This document shows, piece after piece, positions 12,438-24,796 of a stretch of 64,000 nt of DNA. Position 1 is the first letter of the stretch, and every line of letters begins with the position of its first letter. Source of the DNA: Liquidambar formosana (lineage: Eukaryota; Streptophyta; Magnoliopsida; Saxifragales; Altingiaceae); NCBI GenBank assembly GCA_039720395.1, contig CM077824.1, forward strand, positions 32,452,759 to 32,516,758, written 5' to 3'. A program made the position numbers and the translations under genes. A model generated the notes under the pieces. That model was not told where the DNA came from. It ran no database searches and saw only the letters and a program-made list of their open reading frames with translations.

Positions 12438-15149
12438 TGTCACGACCCAAATTAATTAAGCCGTGATTAGTAGTAATAAAACAAGCTTTATTTAATAAAA
12501 TCCTTTGATAAAATGTGGATGACACGTGTTAAAATCTCAACCATTTTAAAATTTTTCTCTTTTTGGACATGACCCATCCATAGATAGGACATACCATCAT
12601 GAAAACCTGTTATAAAAATCCATACTATAAAAATTTCCATGTCATCCATGCGTGTGGTATCATCCCATGCCTCGCATTCCACGTATACAACCATAGAATT
12701 AAAATTTACAACTCTGCTTTATTTAGAATTACATTAACCCAATAGAAAACCCACTTATTTACATATTCCTTCTCATGAAAAATATATTCATAAATAACAA
12801 ATAAAATTTCCGATGATAGCATCTTTAGCCTATGCTAGCAAAACCCATCTCTGGATTATCTGAAAAGCATTTAAAATAATAAGCGTGAGTCCGACGACTC
12901 AGTAGATACAATTTAACATAGTAAACTAAAGCAATGATATAAATAAAACCAATTATATCATTTAAATCAAAATATACTTACCAAGTATATTACAAATCCA
13001 AAATAAGTTATAACCCATATCTTAAAACAAATAATGCATAATGCCCAATGCATGTGACTCATGTCCAATTTAAATTAATTCCATTAATTACCGACCACTC
13101 CCGTAGGAGTCTTCGCGTGGAAACGGAGGATTTAAACCTAACCTCCAAGAGGACAACACAAGGGTTCCTACCTGGAATCGGAAAGTAGCCTCTAATTCGG
13201 GAACACAAGGGTTCTTACCTGGAGTCGGAAAGTACCCCAGGACTAAAGGAATGGAAAACACCGCAAAGTCCCATTGACTGCAAGTAGTCCAATTCCAATG
13301 ACTCCTTTTTATGTAATACTTTTACCCAGTATTCATTAAGTCCATTTAATGCATGATTATGCCTAACATGCAGTCTGATAAACCATAAAATGATTTTTAA
13401 CCAAAATTATCTCCAAAATATGCTATATAAGCCATAATCAAATAATATCATAATTATACCCAAAATTATGATAAACAACATAAACTCTCATTATGATTAT
13501 AGCCTTGAAATCATAATCGAAAAACATCAATTAAACATGGAAATTAACCATAAAATCCATACATCTATATTCCACAGCATGTATAAATTAACCGAAATTC
13601 GTTAGGAACATAATTCCCAAATTAGATTATCAAATACCCATAATTTCATTCCAAGATTTATTCCATAGATCATTTATATACATATTTTAGGCCCAAGAAT
13701 ACCAAATACTATGATAATATATACCATATTATCATGTCAATAGTTTAAACCTATGTAAATTGTACCTACCTCAACCAAATGCGTGGAAAAATGTAACCTT
13801 TGATGTTGTGGGTATGAAGTCCAAGTCCTAGGATGCAAATACAAACTCCCAATTCAAGCCCTAGCTCCCAAATGATTTGGTTGATGAAAATACTGGAGGT
13901 CCCAACTCCAAATCACCACAAAAACTCCCCAATATGCATGAATAACCCAAAAATGTAAAAATAAGATGATAACCCAAAATAAATTACAAATCCCAACTCC
14001 AAAATGTGAGAAAATACCTCTAAAAGTGCAAAAGAGTTGGTGAGGATGACAATCCATGTCCAAACCCATGAAATCCAAGCTCAAGCCACCATGAACAAAC
14101 CCCAAGCTCCACTAAGAGGTTGGAGAAGATGAATCCAACCATAATAATGAATTCCTAAGCATCAAAGAGAGAGAAAAACCCAAATCCACAACCATATGTG
14201 CGTAGATCGGGCCAAAATACGCTAGATCTGAGCTCGCTAGTGTCGGATTGAGGTCACCGTGCTCTGGCGAGTCGCCGTCGAGCCTCCGCCCCTTCTTCTC
14301 CTTCTCTCATTCTCTCTCTCTCTCTCCATGCTCAAAAAGGCCAGATCTGGTCTTTAAGTCGTGGTGATGGGTTTTTATAAGGGGTGAGGGGCACATGCGT
14401 CATTTGACGTAAAAAAATTTGCAAAATACGCGATGCACGATCAATCATGGTCTGAGGCCACGATCGATCGTGGAAAATAGAAGCAAAATCACAATTCTAG
14501 GGCACCTACGATCGATCGTGCCTTGGGGACGATCGATCATCCCTTGCTGAAAATGCCCAGTAACTCAGGCAAATGTGTATAAACTCACACAGTATATACC
14601 ACTGCCTTATTTTCATTAAAAACATTTAAGTAAAAGGAGAGGATTACTTTAAGTTATTTAATGAAAATAAGCAAATAACCTCCCATTTGAATCCAAATAA
14701 AATATCAGAAAAATCAAATTCCCAATATATCAAAATCTCATTTTCAAGTTTTAGTACAAAATCCATCTCCCAACAGATTTTTCCTAAAACAAACATGCGT
14801 GGAACCCAATCCAAACATACTAATAAAATCCCATAAAATCACCAATGTCTTATAATATTATAAACTCCCATTATCGCAAAAAATTATCCTTTAAAATGAA
14901 TATTTACGAAAATTCACTTTTCTCCAACACTTAGCCAAATTTCAGCAACTTAAACCTTTAAGTTGCAAATAAGGTTAAACGCACCCGAAAGATACTCAAT
15001 GCACAAAACAAGCATCAAAACACATCCAACATCATAATATCATACACATGCATTACCCATGCATGAAGTCATTCAAAAAATCAAGGGATTAGCTACGTTA
15101 ACCATAGATTAAACCCTTAATACCCTATTTAAAAATTACGGGTATTACA
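12438..15149 (+). mobile_element. Solo LTR, 2712 bp, TSD GTTAT
   Basis: The segment starts TGTCACGACCC, ends GGGTATTACA and is flanked by GTTAT at 12433-12437 and 15150-15154. TG...CA ends with a 5-bp direct repeat and no retroviral genes inside fit a solo LTR. It contains paired palindromes of ACGATCGATCGT type at 14437-14530. The left flank is the end of the Ulp1-like pseudogene and the right flank is the broken start of element E1, so these two were already joined before the insertion. Orientation is assumed from the TG-first end. A short minus-strand frame at 13854-14105 is not convincing as a gene. Confidence 0.78.
14437..14540. repeat. Paired ACGATCGATCGT palindromes
   Basis: Copies begin at 14437 (degenerate), 14460, 14508 and 14529. 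Spacing is 23 bp in the first pair and 21 bp in the second. They lie inside the 12.4-15.1 kb solo LTR. Confidence 0.75.
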
Positions 15150-15154
15150 GTTAT

Positions 15155-16162
15155 TATGTCGTGGACATACCCGCCTACTACAACTTGCTGTTAGGAAGAA
15201 CTTGGCTTCACCCTCTGCAAGCTGTCCCATCCACCGTGCATCAAAAGATAAAACTGCAATGGAAAGGGGGAGTGCTGGTAATCAATGGAGATGGGGAGAT
15301 CATCAGTCAGTTGTTGGGTATCAAAGAAGGTAAAGAGAATCTGGGTTGGAGAGGAATTGAGCTAATTCAGATGTTGGAAAGGAAGAACGAAGAAAGGGAG
15401 AAGGTATTCCTAGACTTTGGCGAGGAGATTGGGTATATGGTGGCTCACATTATGAAAAAGATGGGATACATGCCAGGCATGCGAATGGGAAAGAATGGCA
15501 AAGGGGTTACTGAATTCCCGAACTTCCATGCATAAAAGGATCGTAAGGATCTAGGATACCAAGGGAAGGAAGGGATGCCAAAAAATAGAGATACCCTCAA
15601 CGGGAATTTTATTAAGGAAAGAGAGAACTTCCTTTTTTGTGGTTTCCCAAAGCCGTGGATGGATAGGAAGAGTGGAAAGAGGATACTGGGTTTGGAAAGC
15701 TTTTTCGCTGAAGGACTAAAGTTGGAACCTGATGAAGACAAGCCACCAAAGAAGGAAGTGCTAGAAATGGACTGGGCTGACAATCTAGGAATCAAGAACT
15801 GGGACTTGTTGTTGTCTGAACACAACTTAGGCAAACAAGCTATAACTGAAGAAGAAGCCGTTGCAGATCTGGCAAAGCTGATTACAAGCGCTAATGGGAG
15901 TACTAGCTCATGGACCTGGGAAGAGGAAGCAGGGACTGCTGTGTACATCGAGGCAAATGGAAAACTCATTCTAAAGAAAGATGAACCTGTCCCAACTTTC
16001 ATTTCTAAAATAGTATCTGAGTCTGTTAAGTCTAATAAGGCCTCTAGAGCCACCATTGATGTAACTGCCCCTTTTAACGATGAAATAAATTCTGATTTTG
16101 CTTATGTTGATGTGTCCCTCAAAGAATATATTGCATTAATGTCTGAAGATCTTGATCAATGA
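15155..16162 (+). pseudogene. E1 pol: protease C-terminus, G-patch-like segment and linker
   Basis: The frame opens with MDIPAYYNLLLGRTWLHPL and AVPSTVHQKIKLQW, the conserved C-terminal part of plant Ty3 aspartic proteases; the DTG/DSG active site itself is gone. IMKKMGYMPGMRMGKNGKGV (about 15450-15510) resembles the G-patch-like insert seen in Tat-type polyproteins. A stop (TAA at about 15533) follows, then a 195-residue linker (15575-16162) of unknown function ending shortly before the reverse transcriptase. Domain names are inferred from motif recall. Confidence 0.7.
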
Positions 16163-16239
16163 GGATCATGAAAGGAACATTGAACCATTAAAAAGTGAAA
16201 CTATAATAATTAACTTAGGCACTGAGGAAAATCTAAAAA

Positions 16240-17610
16240 ACATACAGATTCGTTCCACATTATCTATGGCTGAGTAATCCAATCTCATTGCACTATTACA
16301 TGAGTTTCAAGATGTGTTCGTATGGTCGTACGAAGACATGCCCAGGATCGATCCCAAAATCGTGCAACATCTCATCCCTATCAAAGAATGATTCAAGCCC
16401 GTAAAACAGCGACTTAGGAGAATGCAACCTAAATGGCAGCTAAAAGTAAAGGAAGAAGTCACCAAGTTGTTGGGAGTAGGATTCATATGAGCAATGGACC
16501 AAGCCGATTGGATAGCTAACATAGTACCAGTGCTAAAGAAGGATGGGCGGGTTCAAGTGTGCGTGGATTATCGAGACCTCAACAAGGCGTGCCCAAAGGA
16601 CGACTTCCCCCTTCCCTATATAGATGTTCTAGTTGACAACATAGCAGCAAGTGCGTTAATGTCATTCATGGACGGCTTCTCCGGATACAACCAGATTCAA
16701 ATGGCACCAGAAGACATGACTAAGACAACCTTCACTACCAGGTGGGGGACGTACTATTACACGATGATGCCATTTGGGTTGAAGAATGCAGGGGCAACTT
16801 ACCAATGAATGGCCATGACATTACTACATGACATGATACACCGAGAAGTAGAGGTGTACGTAGACGATTTGATAGTGAATTCGGAGACCAGAGAAGGTCA
16901 CTTATGCAACCTGAAGAAATTTTTTAGAAGAATCTGGGAATATAAGCTAAGGTTGAATCTACAGAAATGCACGTTCGAGGTAACATCGGGGAAGTTCCTA
17001 GGACATGTCGTGACAAACAAAGGAATAGAAGTTGACCCTATTAAAATTAAGGCTATACTGGAGATGCAGCCACCAAAAATAGAGAAAGAAATAAGGGGTT
17101 TCCTAGGGAGATTACAGTACATTAGCAGGTTCATAGCGAAAATCACGTCGACCTGTGAGCCCATCTTTAAGCTGTTGAAAAAAGGAGGGCCAAAAGTGTG
17201 GAATGACCAGTGTGAATAAGCTTTTGAAGCCATAAAAGAATACCTGGCTAATCCACCAGTCCTAGTTCCACCACGCCCAGGGAAACCTCTATTATTGTAC
17301 CTGTCAGTCTTGGAGGAAGCCATGGGAAGTATGTTGGCACAGTAAGATGATCAGGGGTGTGAACACGCTATCTAATAGTTAAGCAAAAAGCTGCACGGAT
17401 ATGAGACAAGATACACAGTGGTGGAAAAGTCGTGTTTTGCGTTAGTATGGGCTGTCCAGAAGTTGAAACATATCCTAGTACATTATGAAGTATGGCTTCT
17501 TTCTCGGATGGACCCCCTCAAGTATCTATTCGAAAAACCTACGTTGAATGGGCGGTTGTCACGGTTGCTATTCCTACTGGCAGGGTTCGACCTAACCTAT
17601 GTAACTTAGA
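16240..17610 (+). pseudogene. E1 pol: reverse transcriptase and first RNase H (decayed)
   Basis: The reverse transcriptase is clear: CVDYRDLNKACPKDDFPLP, MDGFSGYNQIQMA, MPFGLKNAGATYQ and the catalytic YVDDL (about 16857-16871). FLGHVVTNKGIEVDP and an FLGRLQYISRFI thumb motif follow. The first RNase H continues from about 17220 (LSKKLHGYETRYTVVEKSCFAL). In-frame stops interrupt it after ATYQ (TGA, about 16806), after DQCE (TAA, about 17217) and several times around 17340-17380. The catalytic YVDD is preserved, but the chain cannot be made. Confidence 0.85.
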
Positions 17611-17689
17611 AAGCAATAAAAGGAGGAGTAGTAGCAGAATACTGTGCCGAGCACCCAGTCACGAGGCAACCTCTTAAAGATGATTTCCC

Positions 17690-18230
17690 AGATGAAGACC
17701 TCTTCCTGGTGGAATATTCAAAGGTATGGAGGATGTATTTCGACGGAGCCTCAAATCAGTATGGGGATGGAGTCAAAGTTATTCTTATTGCACTCGATAA
17801 TTCCCATGTACCGTTGTCAATCAAACTGAACTTCTGGAACTCTAATAACACAACAGAATACGAGGCATGTATAGCAGGGTTGGAAGCATTGCTAGCATTG
17901 GGAGTTCAAGATGTAGAAGTCTTTGGAGATTTAGTATTGGTTATTGCACAAGTTCAGAACATATGGAAAACCAATGGATGAGCACCTGAAGCCTTATCAA
18001 AGATACCTTGAAAGCCTAGCCCAGAAGTTCCAAAAAATAACCTTTACCCCTTTGCTAAGAGCCCAAAATCAGTTGGCCGATGCCTTAGCTACCCTAGCCT
18101 CGCTGATCCATATCCCTACAGGAGTCCACCTACAACCCCTTATCGTACAACAAAAATCCCAACCAGCCTATGAAACTATAGTCATGACTATAGATGGGGA
18201 ACTTAATGATGGCGAACCGTAGTATTTTGA
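17690..18230 (+). pseudogene. E1 pol: second (archaeal-type) RNase H remnant
   Basis: The motifs WRMYFDGASNQYGDGVKVIL, NNTTEYEACIAGLEAL and QVQNIWKTN, followed in another frame by YLESLAQKFQKITFTPLLRA and NQLADALATLASL, match the additional RNase H domain that follows the first in Tat-clade elements. FDG, the Glu of TEYEA and the Asp of LADALA are the expected catalytic acids. A frameshift near 17965 splits the domain, which confirms the Tat assignment but shows it is dead. Confidence 0.8.
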
Positions 18231-18239
18231 TATCCAAAA

Positions 18240-19460
18240 CTTTATGGGGCAAGGAAGATATCTGGAAGGAGCTGATAAGAAGGATCACAGAGCGCTGAGA
18301 CTGTTGGCTACACAATATATCATATGCGGGGGAAAACTGTTCAAGAGATCACACAATGGCATTCATTTACTATGCGTCGATGAAAGAGCAGCCCGCGTAT
18401 TGATTACTGAGGTACACCAAGGGGTATGCAGACCACACATGAGAGGAATGATGCTATCGAAAAAGCTGATTAGACTGGGTTATTATTGGTCAACTATGGA
18501 GTCGGATTGCATATAGTATGTAAAGAAATGCCACCAGTGCTAAGTTTATTCCAATATACAATATATGCCTCTAGTTGAGTAACATCAGTTGACATCACCG
18601 TGGCCGTTCTCAGTCTGGGGAATTGACATCATCGGGAAGATCACACCAAAAGTAGTGGGAGGGCACGAGTATATATTGGTAGCCATCGATTATTTCACCA
18701 AATGGGTAGAAGCAACAGCCTATGCAGAGATAAAAACTAAGCACGTGGCAAAGTTCATCGAGAAAAACATTATCCGTAGGTATGGGGTACCTTATGAAGT
18801 AATTTCGAATAATAGACTGCATTTCCAAGGAGAAGTTCAGGAGGTGTTCCAGAAATACCTCATCAAGCATCATAAATCCTCGCCTTACAGGCCACAAACC
18901 AACGGGGAAGTAGAAGCAGCCAACAAGAATGTCAAGTGCATCTTAGTCAAATAAGCCAAGACATATACAGACTGGGCAGATAGGCTGCCATATGCGTTAT
19001 GGCGATATCGAACATCCATTAGAATGTCAACTGAGGCAACTCCTTATTCTTTGGTATATAGCATGAAGGCGGTATTACCAGTAGAATTGGAAATAGAGTC
19101 ACTGAGGGTCATGATGGAAAATCAAATCCCTAAGGCTGATTGGTCAATGGCACGATACGAGCAGTTAGCTCTCTTGGATGAAAAGAGGCTCAAGGCCCTA
19201 TACCATGTGCAAGGTTATCAACGATGAGTGGCCAAAGCATTTAACAAAAGGGTGAAGCCGAGAAATCTGAAGGGAGGAGACCTAGTGCTGAAAGAAGTAT
19301 TAGCCCATGTCTTAGACCTTAGGGGTAAGTTCAAACCGAACTAGGTGGGCCCCTACATTATCAAGACCATACTGCCAGGTGGAGCCGTTAAAATCATAGA
19401 TGAGGAGGGGAATGAGTTCACAAACCCCATCAATATGGACCGATTGTGAAAGTATTACAT
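18240..19460 (+). pseudogene. E1 pol: integrase, decayed
   Basis: The zinc-binding N-terminal region ends in KKCHQC (about 18540). The core has WGIDIIGKITP (first Asp intact), EVISNNRLHFQGE where the second catalytic Asp is Asn (18805-18816), and PQTNGEVEAANKN with the Glu. The C-terminal part reads RVKPRNLKGGDLVLKEV and GPYIIKTILPGGAVKI. In-frame stops lie near 18515, 18541, 18574, 18952, 19225 and 19342. Several are TAG or TGA where Trp, Gln or Arg would be expected. The element cannot integrate on its own. Confidence 0.85.
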
Positions 19461-19642
19461 TTAAGTGGACTAATTCTGTATGGATAGGGGATCCAATTAA
19501 TGCTACAGTTAATAGAAATAATTTCACTTTATTTATGATTTCAACTAATTCTTTGATAGTCATTTATTTAATTAATAAGTCTAAAAAGGGGAATTAAGAC
19601 ATAATGCAATATAAACTGTGAGAGGAGCAATAACATTACAAA

Positions 19643-20880
19643 TCATTTCTTTATCTTCTTGAGCGCTGTATCTTTTGCTCCACTCATCTTTCTCTTGTAC
19701 TGATTCTCCGCTGAGTCTGACGATTTGAGATCTTGAGCAAGCCACGCATAGTACAAAGCAGAGGGACTAACAACTTTGGGAGCAGCAACCTGATGAATCT
19801 GAATCCGTGATGACCATAGTTCCTGAATGCGCTCAATGATTCGGAACCGCAAAGGGCACGTGTAACCAAGATGATCTTTATCAATTAGGTTCTGAGGCAA
19901 TCCGAATTGTCTCTGGATACGAAGACTAGGACAGAAAGATACCTCTAATAAGCCAGCTAGGATCACGCACTGGGGCAACACTAGCCTCAAAGTCGTGTCG
20001 CAAATTTTCCACCATGGACAATACCAGCGAATGCTATGGTAAGGCATATGGATCAGCATGTCGCGAATGACTTCATCTTTAGGGAAAGGCTTTGGAAGTG
20101 AACGACGCTGGTAATGTTGAGGTTGGTAAAGCCACGGGCGTTCCACGGGCTCGGGGATCAGTTGTAGCCGCTCGAGGAACCAAATTTGCAAAAGATAGGG
20201 AAGGGTTAGAAAGACTATCATGGCACGTACGCACTGGTATCCATTGCAGCATCATGTGTACGCATAATACATAGATGCATACACAACATAGACAGAACTA
20301 CAGAATCTGCAAAAGTAAAGGACTGCTGCTGATTGTTGAACTTTTGCCACGAGCCACTTTGTCCAGGCCATTCAAAGTATCTGCTAGAATCATCATGCAC
20401 GGGTTTTTCTCTTTAAGTTGGGGCAAGATGCGCACTAGAGATACAGGAACCTTACTAGGACCTTTAAAAAGGACCGTGGATATCATGTAGAAGCACAACG
20501 CGCTTAGGTAATAGTCTCAGAGACTACCAATTGTCAGAATAAGTTGACTCCGAAAATGGGTTACCATAGACAAAAGGGCGACATGATAATTCGAAAGCAT
20601 GCCTGAGCAACTCACAGAGAAATCCTAAAGGTAGTTGAAAGCTCGTCAGCTTTGATAAGGTTGATAGTCGGGAGCAGAATATGGGAAAATTGGCTGCGAC
20701 CCAAGATGGAACCAAATTCTTCCATGGTAGGGCATAACTCTATATTGTTAAAACGGAAGACGTGCAGTCAAGGATCCCAAAACTCTGTTGCCACATGCAA
20801 GAAGGGGAAGTTGATACTCACCATACAATAATCAAACGGGGTGGGAAGATTGAACCTCGCATTGAATTCATCCCGGGTTT
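19643..20880 (-). pseudogene. Antisense DUF7745-like plant transposon gene in E1
   Basis: The minus strand from 20880 carries ATEFWDP (then a stop) and HVFRFNNIELCPTMEEFGSI, recalling the FWDP...ELCPT.EEF motif of plant DUF7745-type transposon proteins. A 192-residue C-terminal exon (20221-19643) has MPYHSIRWYCPWWKICDTTL and RIQRQFGLPQNL and a Lys-rich tail. The N-terminal part is broken by stops and interrupted at 20885/20886 by the solo LTR. It lies head-to-tail against E1 pol, just after the integrase, as extra antisense genes of Tat elements do. Function is unknown. Confidence 0.6.
20224..20285. repeat. TGCGTACGCA-type palindromes, first group
   Basis: CACGTACGCA begins at 20224. A pair, TGTGTACGCA at 20255 and TGCATACACA at 20276, is 21 bp apart. 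This is the leftmost occurrence of the motif family that continues to 29506 and links both sides of the nested insertions to one host element. Confidence 0.7.
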
Positions 20881-20885
20881 GACGG

Positions 20886-23597
20886 TGTCACACCCCATTT
20901 TTGCACCACCTTACTAGGGCTCATCATTTCATGCATGTTTTTGTTTTGTTTTTGAGTCTAGTCACTTGCATTAGTTTTCTAGAGTCACAAGGACAATGGA
21001 TATGAATTTTGGTTCGATTCGGAGTTGATCTTGAGGGATAATAAGAGCTTTTGTGACTTGAGGGGCATAATCGTCTTTTAAGTCCCAAACTTTTCATTTG
21101 ACCTTGAAATGATCTCCAAATTGTCAATTGGAGTTCATATGGATGCATATGAGGTATTTCTAGGGTCAATTTGATAAATCAATGGATCAGGATTAAAATG
21201 GCTCGACGTAGTTCAAGTTGGTTAATTGACCTTCCTTTGGGTTAGCTCTAATTGACTCACAATTACCAACCAAATATTTTTAAATTGACTTTCATTAGTC
21301 ATCATTTTACCCCCAAAAGTGTTTTATGAAGTTTAATTTTGATATGGAAAGCATTTGGTTTGACCCTATGTGCATACCTATGCTTAGCGAAGGTAGAGCA
21401 TAGCGGTTAACCGTCTTGTTCAAACCTAACCATGCCCCCATGGTTAGTGGTTTTCACCTTAAAATGTTCAAAAATGTATTCCTCATCGAAACACGGTCGT
21501 TTTGGCTTTGTTTCATCAAAATCGGAGTTCATTTGGCCTTTGAAACACTTCTAGAAGGAGAAGGAGTCCTAAAAAAACCAAAAAATCTGGTGTGGGCTCG
21601 GGTGACCACCCAAGCCTGGGCGGCAAGCCGCCTGGGCCCAGGTGGCTAGCCGCCTAGGCCCTGGTGGTCACCCGAGGCCACTTTCCTATTTTCCCTCTAA
21701 CTTCTTGCTGAAGCGAACTCTTGCCTATTTTGACGTATTTGGGCTCTTTTGGACGAGTTTCCTTCTAATTTTTGGTAACTTCTGAGTTACTTAAGCCCCA
21801 AAGGGGTCTCTAATAGCCCTTGGATTAATTTTTAGGGTTTTAATCCCAGCCATTGGTTAATCTTAATTGAAGTCTATAAATACCCCCTATGCTTCAGCAC
21901 AAGGGGAGCCACTTTATGCCTAAAAACTTAAGTGTTTGAGAGAGAATAAGAGAGGGAGACTTGAAGGAGAGCTGGAGTTCTTGCTGTAGCCTTGGAGAAC
22001 ATTGGTTCAAGTCATCCATAAGAGGAAGAGAGAGTCTCTACAGTAGCAAGGAAGCTTCTTCTTAAGGTATTCCTCACTCCTTCTTTATGCTGAATATGGG
22101 TTTTCATATAGGATAGGCTTATTGCATGTTAAAGGTAGCTTTTTTATTATGTATTAACACTCTAACTAGTTAATATACATGGAATCTCTACTATTTATCA
22201 TAAGTTTAGCATGCTTTAGGGCTGTCCTATGTGTTTTTAAGCATAGTTGTGATTCTTGTGCTCCCGTTGTCTTTGTTTTAGAGTAGTGTTATCGCATGCT
22301 AGAGTTAGGGTTTTTTTTCATGTTTTATTGCTTTAGTTGGTTAGTATGCATGATTTAGGTTCTGTTTATTTTTATTTTAGCATGTTTAGAGTTGGTTTTG
22401 TGTGTTTTTAAGCATATTTGTGAGTTTAGGGTTTTTTTAGTGTCCTTGTTTTAGGTTAGTTTCATACAACATGTTAAAGTAGAGCTTTTTATTGATTTTT
22501 CTTCATAGTTGCTGTATATGTTTTACATGTGGAGTAAATATGATATTTTTGCATGCATGTTAGTTCATTCTAGGGTTTTTTATGCATGATATGATTCTAA
22601 GATTGTGTTAGGGCTTTTGAAAGTTTGCTGTTTTTGCTGTTGGCATGTTTAGTGGATGATTTTAGGCCTTAGCACTATTCTATCCAGATTTGCATGTTAG
22701 TGTTTTTGCATGGTTTTGAGCACGTGTAAGGGTGCAAATAGGTGTGGTATTAGTTCTATGCCAAATAGGGCTGCCAATGCTTGAAATGGCTAATGCTTGG
22801 AGCTATTGCGCTCAGGTAAGTGGGTGTGAAGGTGCCCCAATTCACCTCTCTTCTTAATTCTTTCTCTTCTCCCTCCTAGGGTTAGTTTTTAATATGAATC
22901 AATGGTTCTAATCAAAGGTTTCCTTCAATAATAAATTCTGGTTTTATCAAAGTTTCCATATTGTGGAGTTCTTTCTAAAATCAAACTTGGTTTATTCAAC
23001 TCTTTTTCAAATAAGGAAACCTAGGATTTTAACCATGGGTTTATATTAGGATTTAACCCTATTTCTAATCGAACTACGTGGACTTTGATCCATATATTTC
23101 GTTGCATGGTACGTAGGCACTCTTTGTGAGGCTCAAGTCCGTTTTAGGATCCAAGTATCCTAGGTCTCTTTTTGTTTTGTTTTGTTTTCTTTATTTTATG
23201 TTTTTATGTGCCTCTTATGCATGGATGGATGAATGAAATATATGATATACATGCAATTCTTGTGATGATATACTTGCTAATTTTTCTATGGAAAGATCTT
23301 AATTTAGCCCAAATAAACCGAGAGATCGAAAGGGTGACATGGGTGCCTATAGGCTTTGCCTAGAACCTTCCCATGTCATAACTTAGCCTCCGAATCCCCG
23401 ATTTCTTTGGTTTCCAAAAGACTGTTTTCGCCTTTCCTATTTAAATATGGAGTCATTCAAATTGTTTTCTTAAAACAAAACTATTTTTAGGGTTTTCCTT
23501 GTTTCATTTAAAAAATAAGGTGGCGACTCCTTTTCTTTTTTTCAAAACCAATTTTATTTTCTTTTCAATCTTGTGGGCCCAATTTCCGGGGTTCACA
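20886..23597 (+). mobile_element. Tat-type solo LTR nested in E1, 2712 bp
   Basis: It starts TGTCACACCCC and ends GGGGTTCACA. The flanks GACGG (20881-20885) and GATGG (23598-23602) form a 5-bp target duplication with one transition. No internal genes are present. It is related along its length to the minus-orientation solo LTR at 31522-34204, including phased inverted repeats at 21619-21672, and its last 300 bases resemble the end of the E1 LTR. Its insertion cut the DUF7745-like antisense gene region. Confidence 0.82.
21619..21673. repeat. 22-bp phased inverted repeats in solo LTR
   Basis: GGCGGCAAGCCGCC (21619-21632), GGTGGCTAGCCGCC (21641-21654) and GGTGGTCACCC (from 21663) start exactly 22 bp apart. 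Each is self-complementary or nearly so. The related LTR has the same architecture with different bases at 33441-33495. Confidence 0.8.
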
Positions 23598-23756
23598 GAT
23601 GGTCTAAGCTACAGAACCATTACAGGACGGTTTTTCGTGTTTTAGGGTCATCACCTTTTGTTTTTTTTTTGGAAGCAGAAGGGAGAGGGACGTTCACTTT
23701 TATAGAGAAGATCAAGATACCTAGTCCAAGAAGAACCAGGACTCAATACTCTGTGT

Positions 23757-24427
23757 TAGGGGTGCTCACGGGTCGGTTTGGGTTGGGTTTGGGGTTCATC
23801 CGCAACCCACCCACAACTCATCGGGTGAACTAAATTCCCACCCACATCCGCCCATATGATCGGGCGGTTTTAACCCACAAACCATGCGGATTGGTGGATA
23901 GGTTGCGGGCGGATTGGCGGATTTAAGTTTAGCTAGACCTTACTTTTTAAAAATCCATCCATTCTATTTTGAATTTTTGAGGGCTTTCATACTATATTTC
24001 AATTATTATAAATATTGTTTTGGTCAAAACAAGCCATACAAATTACAAAATAACAATTAACTTGGGAAAAAAATAAAATTAAACAAGCATAAATATAAAA
24101 ACAAAAAGATAAAAGACTTCACAATGCAAAAAACTGATTTAATATTGGTAAGAGATAAGGTCATCCTCCATTTGCCATGTGTCCAATGTAATATGAAGAA
24201 CCAATGAGACACTGCCATGTGTATAATCTAATAAAGTATAAAAATATGCGGGTAGGTGGGTTTTAGTCGGTTTTTATATTTCAAAACCGCAACCACCCAC
24301 GAAACCGCAAAAAAATAAAATTCTAAACCGCTACCCGCCCACCCTATCAGTTGAAACTGCCCAATGCCTTCGGGTTGGGTCGGATTGGGTGGTTTCTGCA
24401 GGTCTAACCGGTGAGTGAGCATCCCTA
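23757..24427. mobile_element. Non-autonomous hAT element, 671 bp, TSD CTCTGTGT
   Basis: The element begins TAGGGGTGCTCAC and ends GTGAGCATCCCTA, an imperfect terminal inverted repeat. Exact 8-bp copies of CTCTGTGT flank it at 23749-23756 and 24428-24435. An 8-bp duplication and TAGGG-type ends identify hAT. Inside are GGTCGGTTTGGG and GGGTTGGGTCGG stretches common in plant hAT derivatives, and no transposase. It landed directly beside a TGCGTACGCA-type module of E1. Confidence 0.9.
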
Positions 24428-24432
24428 CTCTG

Positions 24433-24500
24433 TGTGTACGCGTATATTATTAATGCATATGCACTATAGTGCGTACGTAATATAAGTGGATGCGTACGCA
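24433..24500. repeat. Two double-palindrome modules of TGCGTACGCA type
   Basis: Decamers begin at 24433 and 24454, and at 24470 and 24491; both pairs are 21 bp apart. Only the copy at 24491 is exact. The spacing of 21 bp holds although single bases differ, mostly C/T or G/A changes. Confidence 0.75.
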
Positions 24501-24796
24501 CCTATCCTAAATTCACATTGGGTCCGAATAGCCCATCCTAATTCAGTTTTTATGAATTCGGTTTCTCACTTACACGGGCTATTTCGCTCACGAGTCGCTA
24601 TTACACCAAATGGGTATACCAACATCAGAGTACCAAAGGGATAAACTAACATTCACATGGGAGAAATAAAAGCAAGCAATCAAAGCTATGAAAAAGCTAA
24701 GTACCGAAAGTAAAGTGTTTAAGTCCAACCCCCAAAATATCCAAAGCAAGTAAATACATATCCAAAAATAAATAGTAAGATTGTTCCACAAAAAAA

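Noticed and set aside
21416..21649. Open frame sharing KPNHAPMV with one at 33561-33797
   Set aside because: Both lie inside related solo LTRs; the similarity reflects shared LTR sequence, not a gene.
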